A stretch of DNA of 64,000 nt from Reyranella humidisoli (GTDB lineage: Bacteria > Pseudomonadota > Alphaproteobacteria > Reyranellales > Reyranellaceae), in the NCBI RefSeq assembly GCF_019039055.1, contig NZ_JAHOPB010000001.1:1984001-2048000 (forward strand). The letters are read 5' to 3'. The translations under genes and the position numbers were made by a program. Shown piece after piece: positions 57,201 through 63,853 of this stretch. The stretch's first letter is position 1, and each line of letters begins with the position of its first letter. The notes under the pieces are model-generated. The model was not told where the DNA came from, made no database searches, and saw only the letters and a list, made by a program, of their open reading frames with translations.

Positions 57201-60200
57201 TCGACCGTACGAACCCAACGGTGACAGTGACCATCGCGGAAGCCTCGCTGAGCGATGGCACCACGAGTTCGCTGGTCACCTTCACCTTCAGCGAGGCGCC
57301 GACGGGCTTCACGGATGCCGACCTCGATGTGGTGGGCGGCACGATCACCGACCTGGTGGCGACGGTCGACCCGCTGGTGTGGACGGCGCAGTTCACGGCG
57401 ACGGACGGGTTCACCGGTACGGGCTCGGTGACAGTCGTCTCCGACAGCTACACCGACGCGGCCCTGAATCTCGGCGGTTCGGGTAGCGACAGCGTCACTG
57501 TCGACCGCACCAATCCGACGGTCACGGTGGCGATCGCCGACGGGTCTCTCAGCGACACGGACTCGAGCTCGCTCGTTACATTCACCTTCAGTGAGGCACC
57601 GGTCGGCTTCACCGACGCGGACCTCGATGTCGTGGGCGGCACGATCACCGATCTGGTGGCGACGGTCGACCCGCTGGTGTGGACGGCGCAGTTCACGGCG
57701 ACCGACGGCTTCACGGGCACAGGTTCGGTGGCGGTCGTCGCCGACAGCTACACGGACGCGACGCTGAACCTGGGTGGGGCCGGCACCGACAACGTCACCA
57801 TCGACCGGACCAATCCGACGGTGACAGTGGCCATCGCGGAATCCTCGCTGAGCGACGGCACGGCCAGCTCGCTGGTGACGTTCACGTTCAGCGAGGCGCC
57901 GACGGGCTTTACGGACGCGGACCTCGACGTGGTCGGCGGCACGATCACCGACCTGGTGGCGACGGTCGACCCGCTGGTGTGGACGGCGCAGTTCACGGCG
58001 ACCGATGGGTTCACGGGCACGGGCTCCGTGACGGTCGTCTCGGACAGCTACACCGACGCCGCCCTGAACCTGGGCGGTTCGGGCACCGATAGCGTCACCG
58101 TCGACCGCACCAATCCGACGGTTGCGGTGGCCATCGCCGACGGGTCTCTCAGCGACACGGACTCCAGTTCTCTGGTGACGTTCACCTTCAGCGAGGCACC
58201 GGTCGGCTTCACCGACGCCGACCTCGATGTCGTGGGCGGCACGATCACCGACCTGGTGGCAACGGTCGACCCTCTGGTGTGGACGGCGCAGTTCACGGCG
58301 ACCGATGGGTTCACGGGCACCGGCTCCGTAACGGTCGTCTCGGACAGCTACACCGACGCCGCCCTGAACCTCGGCGGTTCGGGCAGCGACAGCATCACCA
58401 TCGATCGGACCAATCCGACGGTGACGGTAGCCATCGCGGAATCCTCGCTGAGCGACGGCACGGCCAGCTCGCTGGTCACCTTCACCTTCAGCGAAGCGCC
58501 GACGGGCTTTACGGATGCTGACCTCGACGTGGTCGGCGGCACGATCACCGACCTGGTAGCGACGGTCGACCCGCTGGTGTGGACGGCGCAGTTCACGGCG
58601 ACCGATGGGTTCACCGGCACGGGCTCGGTGACAGTCGTCTCCGACAGCTACACCGACGCCGCCCTGAACCTGGGCGGTTCGGGCACCGATAGCGTCACCG
58701 TCGACCGCACCAATCCGACGGTTGCGGTGGTCATCGCCGACGGGTCTCTCAGCGACACGGACGCCAATTCTCTGGTGACGTTCACCTTCAGCGAGGCACC
58801 GGTCGGCTTCACCGACGCCGACCTCGACGTGGTCGGCGGCACGATCAGCGACCTGGTGGCGACAGTTGACCCGCTGGTGTGGACGGCGCAGTTCACCGCG
58901 ACGGACGGGTTCGCCGGCACGGGCTCCGTGACGGTCGTCTCGGACAGCTACACCGACGCCGCCCTGAATCTCGGCGGTTCGGGCAGCGACAGCGTCACCG
59001 TCGATCGGACCAATCCGACGGTTACGGTGGCCATTGCCGATGGGTCTCTCAGCGACACGGACGCGAGCTCGCTCGTTACATTCACCTTCAGCGAGGCACC
59101 GGCCGGCTTCACCGACGCGGACCTCGATGTGGTGGGCGGTACGATCACCGACCTGGTGGCGACGGTCGACCCGCTGGTGTGGACGGCGCAGTTCACGGCG
59201 ACCGATGGGTTCACGGGCACGGGCTCCGTGACGGTCGTCTCCGACAGCTATACCGACGCCGCCCTGAATCTCGGCGGTTCGGGCAGCGACAGCGTCACCG
59301 TCGACCGGACCAATCCCACCGTCACGGTGGCCATTGCCGATGGGTCTCTCAGCGACACGGACGCCAGCTCGCTGGTCACCTTTACCTTCAGCGAAGCGCC
59401 GACCGGCTTTACGGACGCCGACCTCGATGTCGTGGGCGGCACGATCACCGACCTGGTGGCGACGCTCGACCCTCTGGTGTGGACCGCGCAGTTCACGGCG
59501 ACGGACGGGTTCACCGGCACGGGCTCGGTGACGGTCGCCTCGGACAGCTACACGGATGCGGCGCTGAACCTGGGTGGGTCCGGCACCGACAGCGTCACCA
59601 TCGACCGGACCAACCCGACGGTGACGGTCGCGATCGCGGAATCCTCGTTGAGCGACGGGACGACCAGCTCGCTGGTGACGTTCACGTTCAGCGAAGCGCC
59701 GACCGGCTTTACGGACGCCGACCTCGACGTGGTCGGCGGCACGGTCACGGATCTTGTGGCGACGGTCGACCCGCTGGTCTGGACCGCGCAGTTCACGGCA
59801 ACCGATGGCTTCACCGGAACAGGCTCGGTCAGTGTGGTGGCCGACAGCTACACGGACGCGACGCTGAACCTCGGCGGTTCGGGTAGTGACAGTGTCACCA
59901 TCGATCGGACCAATCCCACCGTCACGGTGGCCATCGCCGATGGGTCTCTCAGCGACACGGACTCCAGTTCTCTGGTGACGTTCACCTTCAGCGAGGCACC
60001 GGTCGGCTTCACGGACGCAGACCTCGACGTGGTCGGCGGCACGGTCACGGATCTTGTGGCAACGGTCGACCCGCTGGTCTGGACGGCGCAGTTCACCGCA
60101 ACCGATGGGTTCACGGGCACGGGCTCGGTGACGGTCGTCTCCGACAGCTACACCGACGCGGCATTGAACCTAGGTGGTTCGGGCAGCGACAACGTCAGCA

Positions 60201-62485
60201 TCGACCGGACGGCGGATGCTGACGGCAATCTCGTTCTGTCGATCCCCGACACCGCGATCAACGCGGTGGAGCGGACGGCCGTCGCGTTCTCCGTTTCCGG
60301 CATCGACCCTGACGTCGTCACGGCAACGGTGACGTTCACCGATTCCCTCGGCCAGACGATCGCCGTGGCGGCGTCGGCGGGCGTCGTCGACATGTCGTCG
60401 TTCGTCAGCGGTACGGTCACATCGGCGCTCAGCGTCGTGGACGCCGCCGGGAACATTGACTCGGTCGCGGGGGCGGCGATCGCCCTGGACGCGGTCAACG
60501 GCACGTCAGGCAACGACACGATCTACGGCACCGCGCTGAACGAGACCTTCAACGGCGGCGCGGGGAACGACTACCTCTACGGTCGCGAGGGCGCCGATAC
60601 CCTTATCGGCGGTGCGGACGCCGACCAGCTCATCGGCGGAACCGGCGCGGATACGATGAACGGCGGGACCGGTGACGACGTCTACTTCGTCGACAATGCC
60701 GGTGATGTGGTCGTCGAATTGACGGGCGAAGGCGTCGATTCGATCTATACCGGCATCGACCTCTCCCTGGCCGCGGATCAGGAGATCGAATTCCTGCGCG
60801 CCGATGCGGGCACGACTGGCCTCACGCTTGCCGGCAACGACCTCGCCAACAGGATCTACGGCGCCGAGGGCAACGACACGCTGAACGGCGGTGGGGGCGA
60901 CGACAAGCTGATCGGCGGCGCCGGAGCGGACCTGATGCGCGGCGGCGCGGGCGACGATTCGTACTACGTCGACAATGCGTCGGACCAGATACAGGAAGCG
61001 GTCGGTGAGGGCGCCGATGTGGTCTTTGCCAGCGTTGACTACACGCTCGCCGATGGTCAGGAGATCGAGTTCCTGCGTGCGAATGCCGGCATGACCGCGC
61101 TGACGCTGACCGGCAACGGCTTCGACAACAGACTGTATGGCGCCGATGGAAACGATGCCCTCGTCGGTGGCGGCGGGAACGACCGGCTGATCGGTGGCGC
61201 CGGTGTCGACACGATGACCGGTGGCGCCGGGGACGATCTCTACTACGTCGACATGTCGACGGATCAGGTGCTCGAGGCATCGTCCGAAGGTCTCGATACG
61301 GTCTATGCCAGTGTCGATTACACGCTGGCGGACGGCCAGGAGATCGAGTTCCTGCGCGCCAGCGCAGGATCGACCGCGCTGACGCTGACCGGCAACGGTT
61401 TCGACAACAGACTGTACGGCACCGACGGAAACGACACGCTCGTCGGGGGTGGCGGCGACGACAAGCTGACCGGTGGCACCGGGGCGGACCTGATGTCCGG
61501 TGGCCTCGGGAACGACGTCTACATGGTCGACGATGTGGCGGACCAGGTTCAGGAAGCAGCCGGCGAAGGCATCGACTCGGTCTACACCAGCGTCGATCTC
61601 ACCCTGGGTTCGGGCCAGGAAATCGAGATCGTTCGCGCTAATTCGGATGCCTTGGGCCTGACGCTCACCGGCAACGGCTTCGACAACAAGCTGTACGGCG
61701 ACATGGGCGACGACACGCTGGTCGGCGGCGGCGGAAACGACAGGCTCGCGGGTGGGATCGGGGCGGACGCGATGAGCGGCGGGCTCGGCGACGATGTCTA
61801 TTACGTCGACGATGCCGGCGACGTGGTGACCGAACTGGCCGGTGAGGGCAGCGACTCGCTTTATACGTCCGTCAACCTAACCCTGACGGCGGGCCAGGAA
61901 ATCGAGTTCCTGCGGGCGAATGCCGGCGCGACCGGCCTCGTTCTCGGCGGCAACGATTTCGACAACAGGATCTACGGCGGCGCTGGCAACGATACGATCA
62001 CGGGAGACCACGGTAGCGACCGCCTGTACGGCGCTGACGGTAATGACACGCTGATGGGCGGCGGCGGCATCGATCGCCTGTTTGGCAATGGCGGCGACGA
62101 TACGCTGAACGGAGGCAACGGCAACGACAGGCTCAACGGCGGCACCGGGATGGACCAGCTCACCGGCGGCGCCGGCAACGACACGTTCATTTTCAACGCC
62201 CCGCTCGACGGCGTGACGAACGTGGATACGATCTTGGACTATGTGGTGGCCGACGATTCCATCTACCTCCACCAGACCTACTTCGGCGAGCTGGCCATGG
62301 GTAAACTGAGCGCTTCGGCATTCGCGCTCGACAGTGCCACCGGCTTGGCTGCGCAGATCGTGTACAACACGACGACCGGTGCGCTTTCCTACGACAACAA
62401 CGGCGCCCTCGCGGGCGGTGCGACGCAGTTTGCCGTGGTTCAGGGCGCGCCGACCCTCAACGAGAACGAGTTCTTCATCGTCTGA
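42263..62485 (+). CDS. Giant DUF4347 / Ig-like repeat / RTX adhesin
   Basis: About 6740 residues, a BapA-like secreted adhesin. N-terminal DUF4347 domain (3-165: AFVDPAVGDALLIAG, VVHVIAHGRAGQID, LRLWSCEAALGPEGAVFVAA); 14 repeats of about 138 residues (about 172-2145); a spacer with a few RTX nonapeptides; three Ig-like units of about 111 residues beginning AP-x-V-x-E-x-A (2350-2680); 33 Big_12-like Ig repeats of exactly 100 residues (2681-5980); then RTX blocks (6075-6640) with five about 130-residue YYVDNAxD-type units; and a C-terminal secretion region (DTFIFNAPLDGVTNVDTILD). No signal peptide, so type I secretion is expected, but the transporter is not in the window. GTG start at 42263 with AGAGGA; a TTG at 42239 is less likely. 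Confidence 0.92.
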   Translation: MNRSQVAFVDPAVGDALLIAGSLQLGIEAILLDGSRPALAQMAAALAGRRDLAVVHVIAHGRAGQIDFAAGAVTRACLPAHADDLALLRRALSAAGELRLWSCEAALGPEGAVFVAALGDALGAPVLASTRLVGAADRAGQWELDVPAGVSPPPPLTPSGVAAFAGVLASFTATAGTDTFNGTTASDTFIVATGTVSATDTFSAGGDPGIDVIQIGTAGAGTSVDLSAAATDGVAGFLDFEAITFVNTSGTSTATFNAAQFGAGKISTTAAITGTAFTQALVVNTSAGTSVDLSGWTFATWTSGTDTISIGAATGDEILVGSSQADRFVVNATNQVSLADRYDGGAGNDVLQIGSTTTGVAVDLSAAASDGVNGFVGIEGISFINTSGTSTATFGSAQLGAGKISNAAVITGASSTQAIAINAAVGGSVDLSGWTFSGWTSGTDTITLTGSTGDEILVGSSQIDRFVVSDTAQVSGADRYDGGAGNDVLQIGSTTTGVTVDLSAAASDGVNGFVSIEGLAFVNTSGTSTVTLGSAQLGAGRVSNASVITGASSTQAIAINAALGGSVDLSGWTFSGWTSGTDTISIMGSTGDEILVGSSQIDRFVVGDTNQVSAADRYNGGAGNDVIQVGVAGAGTSIDLSAAADDGVNGFLSVESITFVNTSGTATATLDATQIGTGKISAASAITGTAATQAVAINLSAGGALDLSAWTFATWTSGTDTISITGSTGDEIIVGSSQIDRFVVSDTSQVSAADRYNGGAGNDVIQVGVAGAGTSIDLSAAASDGVNGFLSVEGITFVNTSGTSTATLAAAQVGTGKIATAAAITGTAADQALAINVASGGSIDLTTWTFTTWTSGTDTITLTGSTGTEIIVGSTQVDRFVVSDSNQVSATDRYNGGAGNDILQVGVAGAGTSIDLSTAAADGVNGFLNVEGIAFVNTSGTSSATLNAAQFGTGKIAVTAAITGTLGAVQALTVNVAAAGSIDLSTWTFANWTSGTDTITVNGLTGAETLTGATEAVRILAGAGTDTLIVTNTNQVQAGDRYDGGDDADTLRIGTTTGTAIDLSAAASDGVDGFVNIERVTFANTSGTTTATFNASQFGTGRISSTALFTGTTQVQAVAVNLSAGGSFDMSGWTFATWTSGTDIITVTGSTGDETIVGSSQIDRFVVGATSQVSAADRYDGAAGNDILQIGVAGAGTAIDLSAAASDGVNGFVSVEALTFANTSGTSNATFNSAQFGTGKIATTAAITGVATSTQALVVNMATAGALNMSGWTFATWTAGTDTITINGSSGADTITGPIQGATILAGAGNDTLIVSATTQVQSNDRYDGGSDIDTLQIGTVGAGVTVSLTAAASDGIDGFVNIEAISFVNTSTTSTATFNASQFGAGKISTAATITGTAAGVQGLAVNLAAGNSLDLSGLTFVTWVSGTDTISLTGSTGTESIVGTSQIDRFVVGASNQISAGDLYDGRAGNDVIQVGATTAAVSIDLSTAASDGVNGFISVEGITFVNSAGTSTATFNANQFGAGKISSTAIVTGTTSTQAIVVNVDSGGSADLSGWTFPTWTSGTDTITVNGAGGAETFTGAIHGTTILAGSGNDTLIVSNTTQVQVSDRYDGGADTDTLQVGLVGAGTSISLAAAATNGIDGFVNIEGVAFVNTSGTSTATFGSAQIGAGKISNTALITGTASTQALALNMATGGSLDLSGWTFTGWTSGTDTITLTGSTGNEIFVGSSQTDTLFVGATAQVSAGDRYDGGAGNDILQVGAAGGGVTIDFSAAARDGVNGFLNVEAVNFTNTSGTSVATFNAGQFGAGKISNSVAITGTASTQALAINLSAAGSLDMSGWTFGTWTSGTDTITVTGSTGDEIVVGSSLIDRFVVSASNQVTSGDRYNGGASNDILQVGLAAAGTSIDLSAAASDGVNGFLSVEAIAFVNTSGTSTATFNANQFGTGKIASTVAVTGTAFTNAIVVNVDSGGSADLSGWTFPTWTSGTDTITVNGSGGAETITGAIQGTTVLAGAGNDTLIVSNTTQVQVTDRYDGGADNDALQIGVAGAGTSISLTAAATNGTDGFVNIEGITFVNTSGSSVATFNATQFGAGKISSTSTITGTASTQTFAVTLPSAGSFDLSGFTFSSWTSGTDVISVTGSTGADTIVGSGLIDTLTGGAGADTLTGGAGLDIYNFAAGSSALTIGGSGTSGTIVGYDTITDYAYGATAGVSEKLGYSGAAVVTAFTRAVASTLQLNTGATVKSHAISNGIITFDDATTYAAAVNLQSLSDVAAAVQYLQAHDIGSTGSSVAFKATIGGIGHTFVYIQGTSSGSPDSSDSLIDLADVSASSLTASGNQLTAFDSVPPPPPAAPTVAENAAGGINAAEAADGTVVLVSLSGTGAVAGDTLTVNWGGEVVTHLLTAGDIVAGSVEVAVPPETVAAQGDGAFNVTASLTDSVGNVGANSPATLVSVDTVAPPAPLAPGIAENGAGGVNASEASNGTEVVVDLSGLGAEAGDTLTVNWGGEVVSRAVTGAEVLAGSATVQISLGVIAAQGDGTFDVTASLTDIAGNVGPASTPTPVTVDTVAPAALAVAPVVPESALDGLNGSEAADGTAVVVDLSGSEAVLGYSLKVNWGGQSVTYALTAGDILAGSASVEVPPGVIALQGDGTVDVTASLIDIAGNEGAASPAASVAVDRTNPTVTVAIADASLSDTDASSLVTFTFSEAPAGFTDADLDVVGGTITDLVATVDPLVWTAQFTATDGFTGTGSVTVVSDSYTDAALNLGGSGSDSVTVDRTNPTVTVAIAESALSDGTTSSLVTFTFSEAPTGFTDADLDVVGGTITDLVATVDPLVWTAQFTATDGFTGTGSVTVISDSYTDAALNLGGSGSDSVTIDRTNPTVTVAIADGSLSDTDSSSLVTFTFSEAPVGFTDADLDVVGGTITDLVATVDPLVWTAQFTATDGFTGTGSVTVVSDSYTDTALNLGVSGSDSVTIDRTNPTVTVAIADGSLSDTDSSSLVTFTFSEAPVGFTDADLDVVGGTISDLVATVDPLVWTAQFTATDGFAGTGSVTVVSDSYTDAALNLGGSGSDSVTVDRTNPTVTVAIAEASLSDGTASSLVTFTFSEAPVGFTDADLDVVGGTITDLVATVDPLVWTAQFTATDGFTGTGSVTVVSDSYTDAALNLGGSGSDSVTVDRTNPTVTVVIADGSLSDTDSSSLVTFTFSEAPVGFTDADLDVVGGTITDLVATVGPLVWTAQFTATDGFTGTGSVTVVSDSYTDTALNLGGSGSDSVTVDRTNPTVTVAIADGSLSDTDSSSLVTFTFSEAPVGFTDADLDVVGGTITDLVATVDPLVWTAQFTATDGFTGTGSVTVISDSYTDAALNLGGSGSDSVTIDRTNPTVTVAIADGSLSDTDSSSLVTFTFSEAPVGFTDADLDVVGGTITDLVATVDPLVWTAQFTATDGFTGTGSVTVVSDSYTDTALNLGVSGSDSVTIDRTNPTVTVAIADGSLSDTDSSSLVTFTFSEAPVGFTDADLDVVGGTITDLVATVDPLVWTAQFTATDGFTGTGSVTVVSDSYTDAALNLGGSGSDSVTVDRTNPTVTVAIADGSLSDTDSSSLVTFTFSEAPVGFTDADLDVVGGTITDLVATVDPLVWTAQFTATDGFTGTGSVTVASDSYTDAALNLGGSGADSVTIDRTNPTVTVAIADGSLSDTDSSSLVTFTFSEAPVGFTDADLDVVGGTITDLVATVDPLVWTAQFTATDGFTGTGSVTVVSDSYTDAALNLGGSGSDSVTIDRTNPMVTVAIADGSLSDTDASSLVTFTFSEAPVGFTDADLDVVGGTITDLVATVDPLVWTAQFTATDGFTGTGSVTVASDSYTDAALNLGGSGADSVTIDRTNPTVTVAIADGSLSDTDSSSLVTFTFSEAPVGFTDADLDVVGGTITDLVATVDPLVWTAQFTATDGFTGTGSVTVISDSYTDAALNLGGSGTDSVTIDRTNPTVTVAIADGSLSDTDASSLVTFTFSEAPTGFTDADLDVVGGTITDLVATVDPLVWTAQFTATDGFTGTGSVEVVSDSYTDAALNLGGAGSDSVTIDRTNPTVTVAIADGSLSDTDASSLVTFTFSEAPIGFTDADLDMVGGTITDLVATVDPLVWTAQFTATDGFTGAGSVAVVSDSYTDAALNLGGAGSDSITVDRTNPTVTVVIADGSLSDTDASSLVTFTFSEAPVGFTDADLDVVGGTITDLVATVDPLVWTAQFTATDGFTGTGSVTVVSDSYTDAALNLGGSGSDSITIDRTNPTVTVAIADGSLSDTDASSLVTFTFSEVPVGFTDADLDVVGGTITDLVATVDPLVWTAQFTATDGFTGTGSVTVVSDSYTDTALNLGVSGSDSVTIDRTNPTVTVAVAESALSDGTASSLVTFTFSEAPTGFTDADLDVVGGTITDLVATVDPLVWTAQFTATDGFTGTGSVTVVSDSYTDAALNLGGSASDSVTIDRTNPTVTVAIADGSLSDTDASSLVTFTFSEAPTGFTDADLDVVGGTITDLVATVDPLVWTAQFTATDGFTGTGSVTVVSDSYTDAALNLGGSGSDSITIDRTNPTVTVAIADGSLSDTDASSLVTFTFSEAPTGFTDADLDVVGGTITDLVATVDPLVWTAQFTATDGFAGTGSVTVVSDSYTDAALNLGGSGSDSVTVDRTNPTVTVAIADGSLSDTDSSSLVTFTFSEAPVGFTDADLETVGGTITDLVATVDPLVWTAQFTATDGFTGTGSVSVVADSYTDAALNLGGAGSDSVTVDRTNPTVTVAIAEASLSDGTTSSLVTFTFSEAPTGFTDADLDVVGGTITDLVATVDPLVWTAQFTATDGFTGTGSVAVVADSYTDATLNLGGAGTDNVTIDRTNPTVTAVIADGSLSDTDASSLVTFTFSEAPVGFTDADLDVVGGTITDLVATVDPLVWTAQFTATDGFTGTGSVTVVSDSYTDAALNLGGSGSDSVTVDRTNPTVTVTIAEASLSDGTTSSLVTFTFSEAPTGFTDADLDVVGGTITDLVATVDPLVWTAQFTATDGFTGTGSVTVVSDSYTDAALNLGGSGSDSVTVDRTNPTVTVAIADGSLSDTDSSSLVTFTFSEAPVGFTDADLDVVGGTITDLVATVDPLVWTAQFTATDGFTGTGSVAVVADSYTDATLNLGGAGTDNVTIDRTNPTVTVAIAESSLSDGTASSLVTFTFSEAPTGFTDADLDVVGGTITDLVATVDPLVWTAQFTATDGFTGTGSVTVVSDSYTDAALNLGGSGTDSVTVDRTNPTVAVAIADGSLSDTDSSSLVTFTFSEAPVGFTDADLDVVGGTITDLVATVDPLVWTAQFTATDGFTGTGSVTVVSDSYTDAALNLGGSGSDSITIDRTNPTVTVAIAESSLSDGTASSLVTFTFSEAPTGFTDADLDVVGGTITDLVATVDPLVWTAQFTATDGFTGTGSVTVVSDSYTDAALNLGGSGTDSVTVDRTNPTVAVVIADGSLSDTDANSLVTFTFSEAPVGFTDADLDVVGGTISDLVATVDPLVWTAQFTATDGFAGTGSVTVVSDSYTDAALNLGGSGSDSVTVDRTNPTVTVAIADGSLSDTDASSLVTFTFSEAPAGFTDADLDVVGGTITDLVATVDPLVWTAQFTATDGFTGTGSVTVVSDSYTDAALNLGGSGSDSVTVDRTNPTVTVAIADGSLSDTDASSLVTFTFSEAPTGFTDADLDVVGGTITDLVATLDPLVWTAQFTATDGFTGTGSVTVASDSYTDAALNLGGSGTDSVTIDRTNPTVTVAIAESSLSDGTTSSLVTFTFSEAPTGFTDADLDVVGGTVTDLVATVDPLVWTAQFTATDGFTGTGSVSVVADSYTDATLNLGGSGSDSVTIDRTNPTVTVAIADGSLSDTDSSSLVTFTFSEAPVGFTDADLDVVGGTVTDLVATVDPLVWTAQFTATDGFTGTGSVTVVSDSYTDAALNLGGSGSDNVSIDRTADADGNLVLSIPDTAINAVERTAVAFSVSGIDPDVVTATVTFTDSLGQTIAVAASAGVVDMSSFVSGTVTSALSVVDAAGNIDSVAGAAIALDAVNGTSGNDTIYGTALNETFNGGAGNDYLYGREGADTLIGGADADQLIGGTGADTMNGGTGDDVYFVDNAGDVVVELTGEGVDSIYTGIDLSLAADQEIEFLRADAGTTGLTLAGNDLANRIYGAEGNDTLNGGGGDDKLIGGAGADLMRGGAGDDSYYVDNASDQIQEAVGEGADVVFASVDYTLADGQEIEFLRANAGMTALTLTGNGFDNRLYGADGNDALVGGGGNDRLIGGAGVDTMTGGAGDDLYYVDMSTDQVLEASSEGLDTVYASVDYTLADGQEIEFLRASAGSTALTLTGNGFDNRLYGTDGNDTLVGGGGDDKLTGGTGADLMSGGLGNDVYMVDDVADQVQEAAGEGIDSVYTSVDLTLGSGQEIEIVRANSDALGLTLTGNGFDNKLYGDMGDDTLVGGGGNDRLAGGIGADAMSGGLGDDVYYVDDAGDVVTELAGEGSDSLYTSVNLTLTAGQEIEFLRANAGATGLVLGGNDFDNRIYGGAGNDTITGDHGSDRLYGADGNDTLMGGGGIDRLFGNGGDDTLNGGNGNDRLNGGTGMDQLTGGAGNDTFIFNAPLDGVTNVDTILDYVVADDSIYLHQTYFGELAMGKLSASAFALDSATGLAAQIVYNTTTGALSYDNNGALAGGATQFAVVQGAPTLNENEFFIV
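42780..48720 (+). repeat. 14 tandem repeats of about 414 bp in the adhesin
   Basis: Each unit encodes about 138 residues with the landmarks AGNDxLQxG, DLSAAASDGVNGF, FVNTSGTSTATF, GAGKIS, ITGTA, and WTFxTWTSGTDTI. I counted 14 copies of the NTSGT block. Unit length varies by a few residues, and copies differ at many silent sites, so this array is older than the 300-bp array downstream. Confidence 0.88.
50303..60202 (+). repeat. 33 tandem 300-bp repeats encoding Big_12-like Ig domains
   Basis: The DRTNPT anchor is at 50303 and the terminal DRT at 60203, giving 9900 bp, exactly 33 units of 300 bp with no insertion or deletion. Each unit encodes NPTVTVAIADGSLSDTD, SSLVTFTFSEAP, GFTDADLDVVGGTITDL, WTAQFTATDGFTGTGS and SYTDAALNLGGSGSDSVT. 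Two subtypes alternate: SDTD[A/S]SS and SDGT[A/T]SS. Confidence 0.97.
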
Positions 62486-62543
62486 GGACGAGCGGTGCCC
62501 GCGGGCCGCCTATCCCGGCCATGCCCGGCGCGCCGTCGGCGCC

Positions 62544-63740
62544 TCAGAGGTTCTGGAGCTTGTTCTCGACGCCGAGGATGTGGCGGCCGACCATCTCGAC
62601 ATGACCGAGCATGGCCTGCAGATGCTGGCTGGCGCTCATGGCGTCGCGAAAGCGCCGCTCGAACGGTGCGCTGTCGAGGATGGCCGTCGTTCCCGCCGCG
62701 CGATAGGCGGCGATGGAGACGTCGCTCGCCTCGTTCATGCCGTGCGTCGTTGCCAGGCGCAGCCGCATGCGCCGGTCGACGTCGAGCGTGCCCGCCGAGG
62801 CCGCGTCGTAGGTCGCGCGAACCTCGGCATGCAGGAAGGCGCGGGCGGCCGAGAGCCGGGCGTCGAGCAGGGCGATCTCGCGCTGGATGGCGTTGTTGGC
62901 CGCCATGGAATTGATCGAGGCGCGGCTGTGCTTGCCGCGCGCCAGGTCGATATAGGCGTCGAGCAGGCGCCGCGCGAGGCCGATGGTGACGCTGCAGAAG
63001 CCGCTGGCATAGAGGAGCGTCGAGCCGATCGTGTAGATCGGCCCCGTCTCGCGCCGTTCCTGCAGCACGTCGCGCGCCGGCGCCATGGCGTCGGGGATGA
63101 ACAGATCCTCGACTGTGTAGGTGTCGCTGCCGGTGCCGCGCAGCCCGAGCACGAACCAGTCGTCGACGATCCTCGCGTCGGTGCGCCTGAACACGAAACT
63201 GCGGTCGTCGGCGCGGCCGTGGCGCATGTGCGGCGTGCCGTCGGGGTTCTGTACGGCGCTGTGCGCGCCCATCCAGGTCGAGTGGCGCCCGCCGCTGGCG
63301 AAGCTCCAGGTGCCGCTCAACCGGTAGCCGCCGTCGACGCGGATCGCCGTGCTGGCGCCGTGACGCGCGCCCCAGGCGAGGCCGACGCCCGGGCTGCCGA
63401 AGGTGGCGAGAGCCGCTTCGTGCGGCATGGCGGCGGCCGAGGTCGCGGAGGAGACGTTGGACTGGTTGACGAACCAGGCGGTGCTGGCATCCGCCCAGGC
63501 GATGGCTTCCACGGCCTCGCAGAAATCGATGAGCGGCAGCTCCTGTCCGCCGAGGCTGCGCGGCAGCAGCAGGCGCAGCATGTCCTGGGCGATGAGGCTG
63601 TCCACGACGTCCGGCGTGAGCTCGCGGCGACGGTCGATCTCGACACCATGCCGGTCGAGCAGCGGCTGCAGGGCGCGGGCCCGCTCGGGAGCGCTGAGGG
63701 TCGGAGCGTTGAGAGTGGGAGCCGGCTGAACGCTGTCCAT
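62544..63740 (-). CDS. Acyl-CoA dehydrogenase-like flavoprotein (HpaB/DszC-type)
   Basis: 398 residues with the acyl-CoA dehydrogenase fold: N-terminal helices (RRRELTPDVVDSLIAQDMLR), LLLPRSLGGQELPLIDFCEA, WADASTAWFVNQSN, middle beta domain (YRLSGTWSFASGGRHSTW, DDWFVLGLRGTGSDTYTVED) and C-terminal helices. This subgroup is closer to flavin-dependent monooxygenases and desulfurisation enzymes than to fatty-acid oxidation enzymes; the substrate is unknown. A partner flavin reductase is not visible. GAGGAC precedes the ATG. Confidence 0.88.
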   Translation of the reverse strand: MDSVQPAPTLNAPTLSAPERARALQPLLDRHGVEIDRRRELTPDVVDSLIAQDMLRLLLPRSLGGQELPLIDFCEAVEAIAWADASTAWFVNQSNVSSATSAAAMPHEAALATFGSPGVGLAWGARHGASTAIRVDGGYRLSGTWSFASGGRHSTWMGAHSAVQNPDGTPHMRHGRADDRSFVFRRTDARIVDDWFVLGLRGTGSDTYTVEDLFIPDAMAPARDVLQERRETGPIYTIGSTLLYASGFCSVTIGLARRLLDAYIDLARGKHSRASINSMAANNAIQREIALLDARLSAARAFLHAEVRATYDAASAGTLDVDRRMRLRLATTHGMNEASDVSIAAYRAAGTTAILDSAPFERRFRDAMSASQHLQAMLGHVEMVGRHILGVENKLQNL

Positions 63741-63853
63741 GGAAGTCCTCGGGCGATGCCTGTTGCACTCATACTGGGCCGGATTGGCAATCCGTCAATC
63801 GGCCAGCGCCGAATGCGACTACCCAGCGAAAAATCCCATGCCGGTGGCGTCGT

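Noticed and set aside
50303..60202. Could the regular 300-bp array be a CRISPR or satellite-like element?
   Set aside because: Repeats are adjacent without spacers, far too long for CRISPR, and stay in one coding frame with Ig-like protein sequence.
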